Below, one piece after another: positions 1 through 6,547 of a DNA stretch of 20,870 nucleotides. Under the pieces are notes generated by a model, which saw nothing but the letters and a program-made list of their open reading frames with translations, was not told the origin of the DNA and ran no database searches. The stretch spans positions 1-20,870 of the forward strand of contig CABRIC010000036.1 in NCBI GenBank assembly GCA_902470905.1, given 5' to 3'. The first letter of the stretch is position 1. Each line of letters opens with the position of its first letter. The translations under genes and the position numbers were made by a program. This DNA is from an uncultured Collinsella sp. (GTDB taxonomy: Bacteria > Actinomycetota > Coriobacteriia > Coriobacteriales > Coriobacteriaceae).

Positions 1-1
1 G

Positions 2-78
2 TGGTAGCCCGTACCAGATTCGAACTGGTGATCTCCGCCTTGAGAGGGCGGCGTCCTAAACCGCTAGACGAACGGGCC
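2..78 (-). tRNA. tRNA-Glu (anticodon CTC)
   Basis: The minus strand folds as a complete cloverleaf. The acceptor stem starts GGCCCGT and pairs with ACGGGCT. The anticodon stem CCGCC/GGCGG encloses the loop CTCTCAA, so the anticodon is CTC and the tRNA reads GAG (glutamate). The T arm is ACCAG-TTCGAAT-CTGGT. The terminal CCA is encoded in the DNA (positions 2-4). A promoter-like sequence lies just upstream. Confidence 0.95.
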
Positions 79-112
79 ACATGACATCTGCACTGCCGTG
101 CTGCGAGGAAAT

Positions 113-141
113 ATATTACGGGACAAAAAAAGTCAGCGCAA
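113..141 (-). promoter_or_regulatory. Promoter of tRNA-Glu
   Basis: On the minus strand a -35-like TTGCGC (136-141) and a -10-like TAATAT (113-118) are separated by 17 bp. Transcription would start near position 106, about 28 nt before the mature tRNA 5' end. Spacing and -10 match are good; the -35 match is only partial. Confidence 0.6.
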
Positions 142-156
142 GAAGAAATTTCAAAT

Positions 157-175
157 TGCCGAAAAATTGTCGGCA
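157..175 (-). terminator. Weak hairpin terminator after cca
   Basis: TGCCGA and TCGGCA form a 6-bp stem around a 7-nt loop about 30 nt past the cca stop codon. On the minus strand it is followed by an A/T-rich stretch (ATTTGAAATTT) rather than a clean T run, so termination may be partial. It separates cca from the tRNA-Glu promoter. Confidence 0.4.
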
Positions 176-205
176 GGTTATGGAACACGCAGGTAAACTT
201 GGTAG

Positions 206-1600
206 CTAATTCAAGTTGAGATGGACCAAAAGAGCTTCGCGCTCGTTGGGAATATTGTCTTCGATCACGGCGTCGAGGGCGGAGTTGAGAAGCTGACCCA
301 GTTCCGGCCCGGGCTTGACTCCGGCACGGATCAGGTCGCCGCCGTTGATGGCGAGCATCTTGAGCGTATGGGGCTCCCCTGCCTTCAGCAGCTCGTGCGC
401 CAGCGCGCGCATCTCCTCAATCGTCTCAACGTAATAGAAGCACGATGGGGCCTTGCCAAGCGTGTCAGCACGCTTGAGGTCCATTAGCTCGTCAATCAGG
501 CGGGCCGTGTCGACGCCCTCACCCGAAAGCGCGCGCATCATATTGAGCAGGCAGGAGCGCTCGGGGCGCAGCGGCTTGTCGTGATATTTGATGAGCAGGC
601 ACACGTCGCGCACCAGGTCGTGCGAGAGCGTCAGGCGATCCATAATGACGCGCGCTTTCTTGGCGCCGAGCTCGGGATGACCGTAGAAGTGTCCGCTGCC
701 GGCGTGATCGACCGTAAAGCACTCGGGCTTGGACACATCGTGCAAAAACGCCGCCCACATAAGGCTCGACGAGGGCGCGACGCCGTCACACAGCGCGAGC
801 TCCCCCGCCACCGTCAGCACGCGGGCGATATGCTCGTAGACGTTAAACGCATGATAGACACTGCGTTGATCAAACCCGCGACCCGCCGCCAACTCGGGCA
901 CGGCGGCGCAAATGAGCTCGGGATAGCGGAGCATCGCGTCTCCCCCATGACCGGTCGAAAGAATGCCCTCGAGCTCAATACCCACACGCTCACGCGCCAC
1001 GGCATCGAGCAGCGGCGCACACTCGGCAAGCGCGCGCTTAGTCTCGGGCTCAATCATAAAGTCCAGGCGGCAGGCAAAGCGTACCGCACGCAGCATGCGC
1101 AGGGCGTCCTCGTTAAAGCGACGCTTGGGATCGCCGACAGCGCGAATCAGCTTGCGCTCCAAGTCACCCTGGCCGTCGTAGCGGTCGACAAGACCGCGCT
1201 CGGGATGCCAGGCCATGGCGTTGACGGTAAAGTCGCGGCGCGCCAGATCGTCCTCGAGCGAGGCAGCACGCTCCACACTCTGGGGATGGCGACCATCGGT
1301 GTAAAAGCCATCCAGACGGTAGGTGGTGACCTCGATGCGCTCGCCATCGCAAATAGCCGTGATTCCGCCAAATTTAATGCCCGACTCCACGACCGCGATG
1401 CAGGCGGCCTCGAGCGCAGCTTTGGACTCCTGCCACAGGCCGCTACAGCACATATCAACATCATGGCTGGGGCACCCCATCAGGGCGTCGCGCACCCAGC
1501 CGCCCACGTACCAAGCTTCAAGACCACCAGCCTCAAGCGCGCGAAGGACGCGCAGGGAGGCATCGGACGGTTGAGTACCGTTGAGCGAAACATTGCACAT
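206..1600 (-). CDS. cca: CCA tRNA nucleotidyltransferase with HD domain
   Basis: This enzyme adds or repairs the 3' CCA end of tRNAs. The 464-residue protein has the class II nucleotidyltransferase head, with GGWVRD at 33-38 and the metal-binding pair D47/D49 (DVD). RRDFTVNAMA follows at 121-130 and the basic RNA-binding stretch RFNEDALRMLRAVRF at about 161-175. The C-terminal half is an HD domain (H287-D288, H340-D341), as in many actinobacterial and proteobacterial CCA enzymes, so a 2',3'-cyclic phosphodiesterase or phosphatase side activity is possible. The chosen ATG at 1600 has AGGAGG 8 nt upstream; the longer GTG start at 1618 would put this Shine-Dalgarno inside the gene. A possible -10 (TAGACT, 1648-1653) lies about 50 nt upstream. 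A poly(A) polymerase is the only close alternative and is unlikely. Confidence 0.93.
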   Translation of the reverse strand: MCNVSLNGTQPSDASLRVLRALEAGGLEAWYVGGWVRDALMGCPSHDVDMCCSGLWQESKAALEAACIAVVESGIKFGGITAICDGERIEVTTYRLDGFYTDGRHPQSVERAASLEDDLARRDFTVNAMAWHPERGLVDRYDGQGDLERKLIRAVGDPKRRFNEDALRMLRAVRFACRLDFMIEPETKRALAECAPLLDAVARERVGIELEGILSTGHGGDAMLRYPELICAAVPELAAGRGFDQRSVYHAFNVYEHIARVLTVAGELALCDGVAPSSSLMWAAFLHDVSKPECFTVDHAGSGHFYGHPELGAKKARVIMDRLTLSHDLVRDVCLLIKYHDKPLRPERSCLLNMMRALSGEGVDTARLIDELMDLKRADTLGKAPSCFYYVETIEEMRALAHELLKAGEPHTLKMLAINGGDLIRAGVKPGPELGQLLNSALDAVIEDNIPNEREALLVHLNLN

Positions 1601-1736
1601 GCCTATGGCCTCCTGCACTTGTGAGCGTTAATCGATGGTTCTCAAGAAGTCTAGCAAGAAACGAGAAAGCGCGCACACGCAATTGCTTCGTCGATTCGAT
1701 AAAACGAGACAGCAGACGCCACATACGTTCAGCGCG

Positions 1737-1774
1737 CAAAAAAACACCCGCCTTGGTAATCCAAAGCGGGTGTT
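1737..1774 (-). terminator. Intrinsic terminator of first fruK gene
   Basis: On the minus strand AACACCCGC pairs with GCGGGTGTT in a perfect 9-bp stem (1743-1751 with 1766-1774), with a 14-nt loop and a run of T residues (1737-1744). It lies about 20 nt after the stop codon of the kinase gene at 1797-2729. Confidence 0.9.
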
Positions 1775-1796
1775 CGGCAACGATGTATCGATGCGG

Positions 1797-2729
1797 CTAG
1801 CAGACCTGGCGAACCTCGATGTGCTTCTTATATTCGTCCACCTTGGCAAAATCGCCCAGACCGGGGCACTCGACCACGTTGGCGCCGGTAGCCATCGAAA
1901 GGCGCAGGGCGTCCTCGACGCGCTCGGGGGCATCGTGCCACACGGACAGGAAGGCGGCCAGCGAGGAATCGCCGGCGCAGACGGTCGACAGCAGCTTGAC
2001 CTCAAAGGTGCGGTTGGCAAACCAGATATGCTCGCCGTTGGAGAAGTACGCGCCGGCGCCACCAAGGGTCAGCAGCACGTTCTTGGCGCCCTTGGCATGA
2101 AGCTCAGCCATTGCGCCCTTAACAGACTCATCGTCGCCACCGCTCACCTTAATGCCAAAGATGTCAAGCAGCTCGTCGTCATTGGGCTTGATCAGCAGTG
2201 GCTCCAGAGCAATGAGGTCTGCCAGCTGATGGCTCGAGATGTCGAGGACGAACTCGGCCCCCTTGGCCTTGACACGGCGCAGGACCTCGGCCAAGAAGCC
2301 CTCGGAAGTGTTGGGAGGCAGCGAGCCGCTGATGACCAAGCAGGTCATGTCATCGAGCGAATCGATAAGCTCAAACATCTCCTGCTCGTTGGCCTCGTTG
2401 ATGGCGGCACCGGCGTTGACCATGTTGTACTCGGTGTCGGGGCCGGCATTGAGGAACACGTTGACGCGCGTGATGCCGTCGGTCCACACGGGCTTGACGG
2501 GCACGCCCAGGGCCTCGGCGCCCTTAACGATAAACTCACCCGAGAAGCCGGCGAAGAAACCCAAGATCGTGGTGTCGACACCGTAGTGGTCAAGCGTAAA
2601 CGAGACGTTGAGGCCCTTGCCGTTGGGCGTGTAGACGGCGTTGCGGGTACGCGTGACGGTGTTGGCAGCAAGGCCGTCGCAGGCGATGTTGTAGTCGATG
2701 GCGGGATTTGCAGTGAGCGTGTAAATCAT
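1797..2729 (-). CDS. fruK: 1-phosphofructokinase, PfkB family (copy A)
   Basis: Predicted to phosphorylate fructose-1-phosphate to fructose-1,6-bisphosphate with ATP, the second step after PTS fructose uptake. The 310-residue protein has the PfkB layout: N-terminal TLTANPAID, NGKGLNV (37-42) at the sugar site, GITR-N near 85-90, SGSLPP (134-139), IKPN (180-183), and CAGD (251-254) with D254 as the expected catalytic base. The usual first Gly of the GAGD anion hole is Cys here. The ATG at 2729 is chosen because AAGGA lies 6 nt upstream; an in-frame GTG at 2744 overlaps that site. A paralogue of equal length lies directly upstream. Tagatose-6-phosphate kinase (LacC) is a related alternative, but the fructose PTS neighbours favour FruK. 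Confidence 0.85.
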   Translation of the reverse strand: MIYTLTANPAIDYNIACDGLAANTVTRTRNAVYTPNGKGLNVSFTLDHYGVDTTILGFFAGFSGEFIVKGAEALGVPVKPVWTDGITRVNVFLNAGPDTEYNMVNAGAAINEANEQEMFELIDSLDDMTCLVISGSLPPNTSEGFLAEVLRRVKAKGAEFVLDISSHQLADLIALEPLLIKPNDDELLDIFGIKVSGGDDESVKGAMAELHAKGAKNVLLTLGGAGAYFSNGEHIWFANRTFEVKLLSTVCAGDSSLAAFLSVWHDAPERVEDALRLSMATGANVVECPGLGDFAKVDEYKKHIEVRQVC

Positions 2730-2763
2730 GAATGTTCCTTTCACGAAGCAACGTGTTAATGAA

Positions 2764-2769
2764 AGTATA
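2764..2769 (-). promoter_or_regulatory. Possible -10 box of fruK copy A
   Basis: TATACT on the minus strand lies about 35 nt upstream of the start codon and downstream of the terminator that ends copy B. No good -35 is visible at 16-18 bp, so an activator may be needed or the promoter may be weak. A TGAAAG motif (2760-2765, plus strand) overlaps it. Confidence 0.4.
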
Positions 2770-2858
2770 TTCCACGCATCGGTAAAAGGCTAGGACAACT
2801 CGGTGAACGGTGTGGAAGCGATGAAGTACGGCGGGACACCTCTCCCCCATGGCGGAAC

Positions 2859-2890
2859 AAAAAAGGCGCCCCGGCCGAAACCGGGGCGCC
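2859..2890 (-). terminator. Intrinsic terminator of second fruK gene
   Basis: GGCGCCCCGG (2865-2874) and CCGGGGCGCC (2881-2890) form a perfect 10-bp GC-rich stem with a 6-nt loop. On the minus strand it is followed by TTTTTT (2859-2864). It begins 29 nt after the stop of the kinase gene at 2919-3851 and should insulate the two kinase genes from each other. Confidence 0.93.
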
Positions 2891-2918
2891 GCATGCGCAC
2901 GAATATGTCGCGTTTCGA

Positions 2919-3851
2919 TTACTGACGATCGAGCTTGCGGACAGCAACGCGCTTGCTGTACTCATCGACGTGACCGAAGTCGCCGATACCGACAGACTCG
3001 GCAACGTTGGCGCCGGTAGCCATAGCGAGCTTCATGGCCTCCTCGACGTTGTCGCGATCCCTGTACCACTTGTGCAGGAACGCAGCGAGGGTGCAGTCGC
3101 CGGCGCAGACGGAAGAAACCAGCTTGATGTTGAACTCACGCTTGGCGTACCAGATGTCCTCGCCGTTGGAGAAGTAAGCGTCGCCGCGGCTACCACGGGT
3201 GAGCAGCACGTTCTGAACGCCAGCGTCGTGAGCCATCTTCATGGCAACGCGAACCTCGTCGTCGGTGTCGACCGGCACGCCGAAGATGGCCTTCATCTCG
3301 TGATGGTTCGGCTTGATGAGCAGCGGCTTCTTGTGAGCGAGCTCCTTGAGCTTGTCGGAGGACAGGTCCAGGACGACATCGGCGCCACGAGCCTGAGCGT
3401 GCTCCATGACCTGAGCCAGGAAGTCGGGCGTAGCTTTGGGAGGCACGGAGCCGGAGACGATCAGGCACTCAAGATCGCCCGCGGTGTCCAGGATGTTGTA
3501 GAGCTCCTCCTGGTGCTGCGGCGTAATAGGAGCGCCAGGGTTCAGGATGCCGTACTCGTGCTGGCCATCGTTGACGTAGGTGTTGATGCGCGTGATACCG
3601 TCGGTCCAGACCGGGCGGCACAGGCAGCCCAGGTTCATGACTTCCTCGACGATAAACTTGCCCGTGAAGCCAGCGAAGAAGCCGAGCGCGACGGTGTCGA
3701 CGCCCATCTTCTTAAAGGCGAAGGACACGTCGAGGCCCTTGCCGTTAGCCGTGTAGCTGGCCGAACCGGTGCGGACGTTCTCGTCGGGCTCGAGCGGAGA
3801 GCTCGAAACCGTCATGTCGACAGCCGGGTTAGCGGTTAGCGTGTAGAACAT
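2919..3851 (-). CDS. 1-phosphofructokinase-like PfkB kinase (copy B)
   Basis: A 310-residue PfkB-family kinase clearly paralogous to the gene at 1797-2729: both share TLTANPA, GFFAGF, PVWTDGITR, LLIKPN, YFSNG and GDF-VDEY blocks. It probably phosphorylates fructose-1-phosphate or a related sugar phosphate. Differences may matter. The sugar-site motif reads NGKGLDV (D41 where copy A has N41). The segment before the ATP site reads LTRGSRGDAYF instead of LTLGGAGAYF. The anion-hole motif is CAGD (249-252), as in copy A. The ATG at 3851 has AGGGGG 8 nt upstream. It lies 74 bp downstream of ptsI with a stem-loop but no U tract between them, so it may be cotranscribed with ptsH-ptsI. Confidence 0.83.
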   Translation of the reverse strand: MFYTLTANPAVDMTVSSSPLEPDENVRTGSASYTANGKGLDVSFAFKKMGVDTVALGFFAGFTGKFIVEEVMNLGCLCRPVWTDGITRINTYVNDGQHEYGILNPGAPITPQHQEELYNILDTAGDLECLIVSGSVPPKATPDFLAQVMEHAQARGADVVLDLSSDKLKELAHKKPLLIKPNHHEMKAIFGVPVDTDDEVRVAMKMAHDAGVQNVLLTRGSRGDAYFSNGEDIWYAKREFNIKLVSSVCAGDCTLAAFLHKWYRDRDNVEEAMKLAMATGANVAESVGIGDFGHVDEYSKRVAVRKLDRQ

Positions 3852-3878
3852 TTACAGTACCCCCTGTATATGTGAGGG

Positions 3879-3908
3879 CCGCGTGGCCGGCCCATTCCAA
3901 CCACGCGG
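3879..3908 (-). other. Stem-loop between ptsI and fruK copy B
   Basis: CCGCGTGG (3879-3886) and CCACGCGG (3901-3908) form an 8-bp stem around a 14-nt loop. No T run follows on the minus strand, so it does not look like an intrinsic terminator. It could be an RNA-stability or processing element between the two reading frames. Confidence 0.5.
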
Positions 3909-3925
3909 TTACCCCTGATACCAAA

Positions 3926-5629
3926 TTAGCGAGCTGCGGACTCGAGCAGTGCCTTGACCTCGGCGGCAGTGTTGCAGGCGAGCGCCTTCTCGGCGAGCTC
4001 GTCGCACTCGGCCTTGGTCCACTGGCTGATGGTCTTGCGGGCGCGCAGGATCGACGGAGCGCTCATCGAGAACTCCTCCAGGCCCCAGCTGATCAGCAGC
4101 GGCTCGAGCAGCGGATCGGCAGCGGCCTCGCCGCACATACCGACCATGATGCCGGCCTTCACGCCGCTCTCGATGATGTTCTTGAGCGAGCGAAGCACGG
4201 CGGGATAGTACACCTGGTACAGGTTGGAGATGGTGTCGTTGCCACGGTCGGCGCACATGGTGTAGCCGATCAGGTCGTTGGTGCCGATGGAGAAGAAGTC
4301 GGCGACCTCGGCAAGACGGTCTGCGAGCAGCGAAGCGGCGGGCGTCTCGACCATGATGCCGACCTCGATGTTCTCGTTGAACTTTCGACCCTCTTCGGTC
4401 AGCTCGGCCTTGCACTGCTCGACGAGCTCCTTGACAGCCAAGACCTCCTCGACGCAGGTGACGAGCGGGATCATGATCTTGACGTCACCGAAGGCGCTAG
4501 CGCGCAGCAGAGCGCGGAGCTGGACCTTGTACTGGTCGGGATTGGCCAGGCAGTAACGCACGGCGCGGAAGCCCATGAAGGGGTTGTCTTCCTTGACCAT
4601 GTGCAGATACGGAATCTCCTTGTCGCCACCCACATCGAGCGTGCGGATGATGACCGGAGCACCCTTGAGCGCGCTGGCGACCTTACGGTAGGCGTTGAAC
4701 TGCTCCTCCTCGGAAGGAAGCTCAGCGGAGTCCATGAACAGGAACTCGGAGCGGAACAGACCGATGGCCTCGGCGTCGTGATCGAGCGCGTTGGGCACGT
4801 CATCGGGGTTACCGATGTTGCAGGCGATGATCTTCTTGATGCCATCGGCAGTCACGGACGGCTTGCCACGGAAGGCCTCGAGGGCTGCCTTCTCGGCAGC
4901 GAAGGCCTCGGCCTTGGCGGTGTAGGCAGCGAGCGTCTCCTCGTCGGGATCGGCCTCAACGATACCCTTGCCACCGTCGACGACAACGGTCATACCGTTG
5001 CGCAGAGCGGTGCAGCTGTTGGAAACCGAAAGGACAGCCGGGATCTCAAGGGCGCGCGCAATAATCGCGGAGTGCGACGTGCGGCCACCGGTCTCGGTGA
5101 CGATACCGGCAACGTGGGCCTTATCGATCGTGGCGGTCATGGACGGCGTGAGGTCGTGCACGACAACGACAGTGTTCTCGGGCAGGACGGAGAGGTCGAC
5201 GACCTCCTTGCCCAGCAGCTCGGCCAGAATACCGGTGCGGATGTCGGCGATGTCGGCCGCGCGCAGACGGAACATCTCGTCGTCCATGGACAGGAACATG
5301 TTCTCGAACATGGTCGAGGTGTCCATGAGCGCCTGCTCGGCGCAGGTACCGCCGTCAATGGCGGCGTTGATGGCGTCGGTCATCCCCGGGTCCTGAGCCA
5401 GGACAATGTGTCCGCTCATGATCTCGGCCTCGGCCTCGCCCACCGTCTCCTTCATGTGGTCGGCCTGAGCCTGGGTCTTCTCGCAGAAGACCGAAAGAGC
5501 GGACTGATAGCGCTCCTTCTCTGCTGCCGAATCAGCAACCTCGTGCGGCTCAAACGTCAAGTCGGGATCGACGGCGACCATGACGGTGCCGATACCGATG
5601 CCCTCGGAAGCGTTGACTCCCTGATACAT
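3926..5629 (-). CDS. ptsI: PTS Enzyme I (phosphoenolpyruvate-protein phosphotransferase)
   Basis: The cytoplasmic Enzyme I takes phosphate from phosphoenolpyruvate and passes it to HPr, feeding all PTS permeases. The 567-residue protein is of normal length (about 575 in E. coli). The N-terminal domain carries the phospho-histidine motif GGRTSHSAIIA with H186. The PEP-binding barrel follows, with LFRSEFLFMD (291-300), LDVGGDKEIP (331-340), GTNDLIGYTMCADRGND (449-465) and GMCGE with C499. I chose the ATG at 5629 because MYQGVNASEGIGIG aligns with the usual N-terminus and AGAGG lies 7 nt upstream; an ATG at 5635 is nearly as good. It follows ptsH at about 130 bp with a hairpin between. All catalytic residues I can identify are present. 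Confidence 0.95.
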   Translation of the reverse strand: MYQGVNASEGIGIGTVMVAVDPDLTFEPHEVADSAAEKERYQSALSVFCEKTQAQADHMKETVGEAEAEIMSGHIVLAQDPGMTDAINAAIDGGTCAEQALMDTSTMFENMFLSMDDEMFRLRAADIADIRTGILAELLGKEVVDLSVLPENTVVVVHDLTPSMTATIDKAHVAGIVTETGGRTSHSAIIARALEIPAVLSVSNSCTALRNGMTVVVDGGKGIVEADPDEETLAAYTAKAEAFAAEKAALEAFRGKPSVTADGIKKIIACNIGNPDDVPNALDHDAEAIGLFRSEFLFMDSAELPSEEEQFNAYRKVASALKGAPVIIRTLDVGGDKEIPYLHMVKEDNPFMGFRAVRYCLANPDQYKVQLRALLRASAFGDVKIMIPLVTCVEEVLAVKELVEQCKAELTEEGRKFNENIEVGIMVETPAASLLADRLAEVADFFSIGTNDLIGYTMCADRGNDTISNLYQVYYPAVLRSLKNIIESGVKAGIMVGMCGEAAADPLLEPLLISWGLEEFSMSAPSILRARKTISQWTKAECDELAEKALACNTAAEVKALLESAAR

Positions 5630-5681
5630 TCCCATTCCTCTCTCCGTGTCACGTGATAAAGCGTTTTGCCATATCCATGAC

Positions 5682-5717
5682 AAAAGAGCGCAGCTACCTT
5701 AAAACAGGTCACTGCGC
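5682..5717 (-). terminator. Intercistronic hairpin between ptsH and ptsI
   Basis: On the minus strand GCGCAG/CTGCGC (6 bp) and an inner ACCT/AGGT (4 bp) form an interrupted stem with a 6-nt loop, followed by CTTTTG (5681-5686). It lies about 45 nt after the ptsH stop and about 50 nt before the ptsI start. A leaky terminator here would give more HPr than Enzyme I, a common pattern for pts operons. Confidence 0.5.
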
Positions 5718-5762
5718 CCCCAAATATGAACTTAGTTGTTCAACATGCGACCCGTTTGAGTT

Positions 5763-6026
5763 CTACTCGCCAAGACCGCTCTTGATGAGCTCGATGGCAG
5801 CAGCCAGAGCCTCGGCCTCGTCGGCGCCGTCGCACTTGACCTCGACCTCGGTACCGCAGGGGATACCAGCAGCCATGAGGGCCATCGGGGACTTGCCGTT
5901 GACCTCCTTCTCGGGGGTGACGACCGTCACGTCACAGGCGTACTTGCCCATGGTGGAGGCGAACAGACCAGCCGGACGCATGTGCAGACCCTGAGGATTA
6001 ACGAGGGTAGCCTTCTCAGAAACCAT
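5763..6026 (-). CDS. ptsH: Phosphocarrier protein HPr
   Basis: HPr carries phosphate from Enzyme I to the sugar-specific IIA domains. The 87-residue protein has the active-site motif QGLHMRPAG with H15, and the regulatory-site motif NGKSPMALMAAGI with S46 at the canonical position. An HPr kinase is not visible in this window, so whether S46 is phosphorylated is open. The ATG at 6026 has AAGGAG 6 nt upstream. Upstream is a 5' leader of about 60 nt with a TAATAT box, and further upstream two long inverted repeats separate it from fruA. It is first in a likely ptsH-ptsI(-fruK B) unit. Confidence 0.97.
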   Translation of the reverse strand: MVSEKATLVNPQGLHMRPAGLFASTMGKYACDVTVVTPEKEVNGKSPMALMAAGIPCGTEVEVKCDGADEAEALAAAIELIKSGLGE

Positions 6027-6094
6027 AGTTGACTCCTTTTTTGTGTTTAACCCCTGTCATGCATGTGGCAGGAGTCAGATTCACGACGTTGTTT

Positions 6095-6100
6095 ATATTA
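6095..6100 (-). promoter_or_regulatory. Probable -10 box of ptsH
   Basis: TAATAT on the minus strand would start transcription about 60 nt before the ptsH start codon. No convincing -35 is present; the region where it should lie (about 6117-6123) instead holds TGAAA, repeated 10 bp further upstream (6128-6132). Regulator-dependent transcription is possible. Confidence 0.45.
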
Positions 6101-6164
6101 ACTCACATCAAACGGTTTTTCATTGTGTTTCAGACGAATTATTGGACAGATGTGTTTGTCGTCC

Positions 6165-6293
6165 GCTTGCTCGCCGGGCGTGGCGATTAAGTTTGCTGCT
6201 CTACAGTCCTGCGCAAGACGGAAAGCACATTAAGTGCTTTCCTTTGCGTGCGGAACTCGCGACAAACTTAATCGCCCCGCCCGGCGAGCAAGC
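6165..6293. repeat. 129-bp nested inverted repeat
   Basis: The outer arms are 31 nt each (6165-6195 and 6263-6293) and pair at 30 of 31 positions; only T6181 opposite C6277 fails. Inside is a second hairpin: GGAAAGCAC (6220-6228) pairs with GTGCTTTCC (6234-6242) around ATTAA, extended by GCGCAA (6211-6216) with TTGCGT (6244-6249). The region has no coding potential. It resembles a small palindromic repeat or miniature mobile element, or it could encode a structured RNA. The inverted repeat is seen directly; its nature is inferred. Confidence 0.85.
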
Positions 6294-6396
6294 TGCGGAA
6301 ACTCGGTCGATCCAAAGTAATATCGTGCGAACGGAATTCTGGCTGATGAACTGTTCGCGACAAAGACTCGATAGGTAGCCCCCTCTATGCCCTTTT

Positions 6397-6469
6397 ATAA
6401 GTTGCGGTGAAATAGGGACTGAATTTGGGGTTGAATCGTTTAAACAGTTCCTATTTCACCGCAACTTAT
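6397..6469. repeat. 73-bp hairpin element
   Basis: The left arm (6397-6421) begins ATAAGTTGCGGTGAAATAGG and the right arm (6445-6469) ends in its complement. The 25-bp stem has a single G-T pair, and the loop is 23 nt. Neither side has a T run, so it is not a simple terminator, and it lies downstream of the fruA terminator. It looks like a dispersed palindromic repeat (REP or MITE type), which I cannot confirm from one copy. Confidence 0.8.
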
Positions 6470-6478
6470 TTGGGGATG

Positions 6479-6511
6479 AAAAAGGCGGAGGCCCTGGAGA
6501 GGGTCTCCGCC
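6479..6511 (-). terminator. Intrinsic terminator of fruA
   Basis: On the minus strand GGCGGAG pairs with CTCCGCC (6505-6511 with 6484-6490), with an inner CCCT/AGGG stem and a CTCC loop, followed by TTTTT (6479-6483). It lies about 37 nt past the fruA stop codon. The plus-strand side has only TTT, so it is mainly one-directional. Confidence 0.88.
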
Positions 6512-6547
6512 TTTGTTACAGGGCGATATTATTCGCTAACTGCTGGA

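Larger units (their letters stand above)
6027..6547. other. 521-bp gene-free region between fruA and ptsH
   Basis: This is the only gap over 300 bp. From the ptsH side it holds the ptsH leader and promoter (6027-6135), a 129-bp nested inverted repeat (6165-6293), a plain stretch (6294-6396), a 73-bp hairpin element (6397-6469) and the fruA terminator (6479-6511). Open frames crossing it run straight through the repeat arms and have no ribosome-binding site, so I see no protein gene. Confidence 0.8.

Noticed and set aside
120..133. Shared GGGACAAAAA near the tRNA promoter and at 9668-9677
   Set aside because: The match is short and A-rich, only one of the two is in a hairpin, and chance is a sufficient explanation.
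581..1624. 347-residue plus-strand open frame opposite cca
   Set aside because: It is a shadow of the cca gene, whose catalytic motifs are all on the minus strand.
3872..5656. 594-residue plus-strand open frame opposite ptsI
   Set aside because: It is antisense to a clear Enzyme I gene, has no recognisable domain and is rich in Gly, Leu, Val, Asp and Glu, as expected from the complement of GC-rich codons.
6043..6378. 111-residue plus-strand open frame in the fruA-ptsH gap
   Set aside because: It passes through both arms of the 129-bp inverted repeat, lacks a Shine-Dalgarno and shows no protein-like pattern.
6165..6469. CRISPR array or insertion sequence in the gap
   Set aside because: The repeats are single inverted pairs, not regularly spaced direct repeats, and there is no transposase frame.
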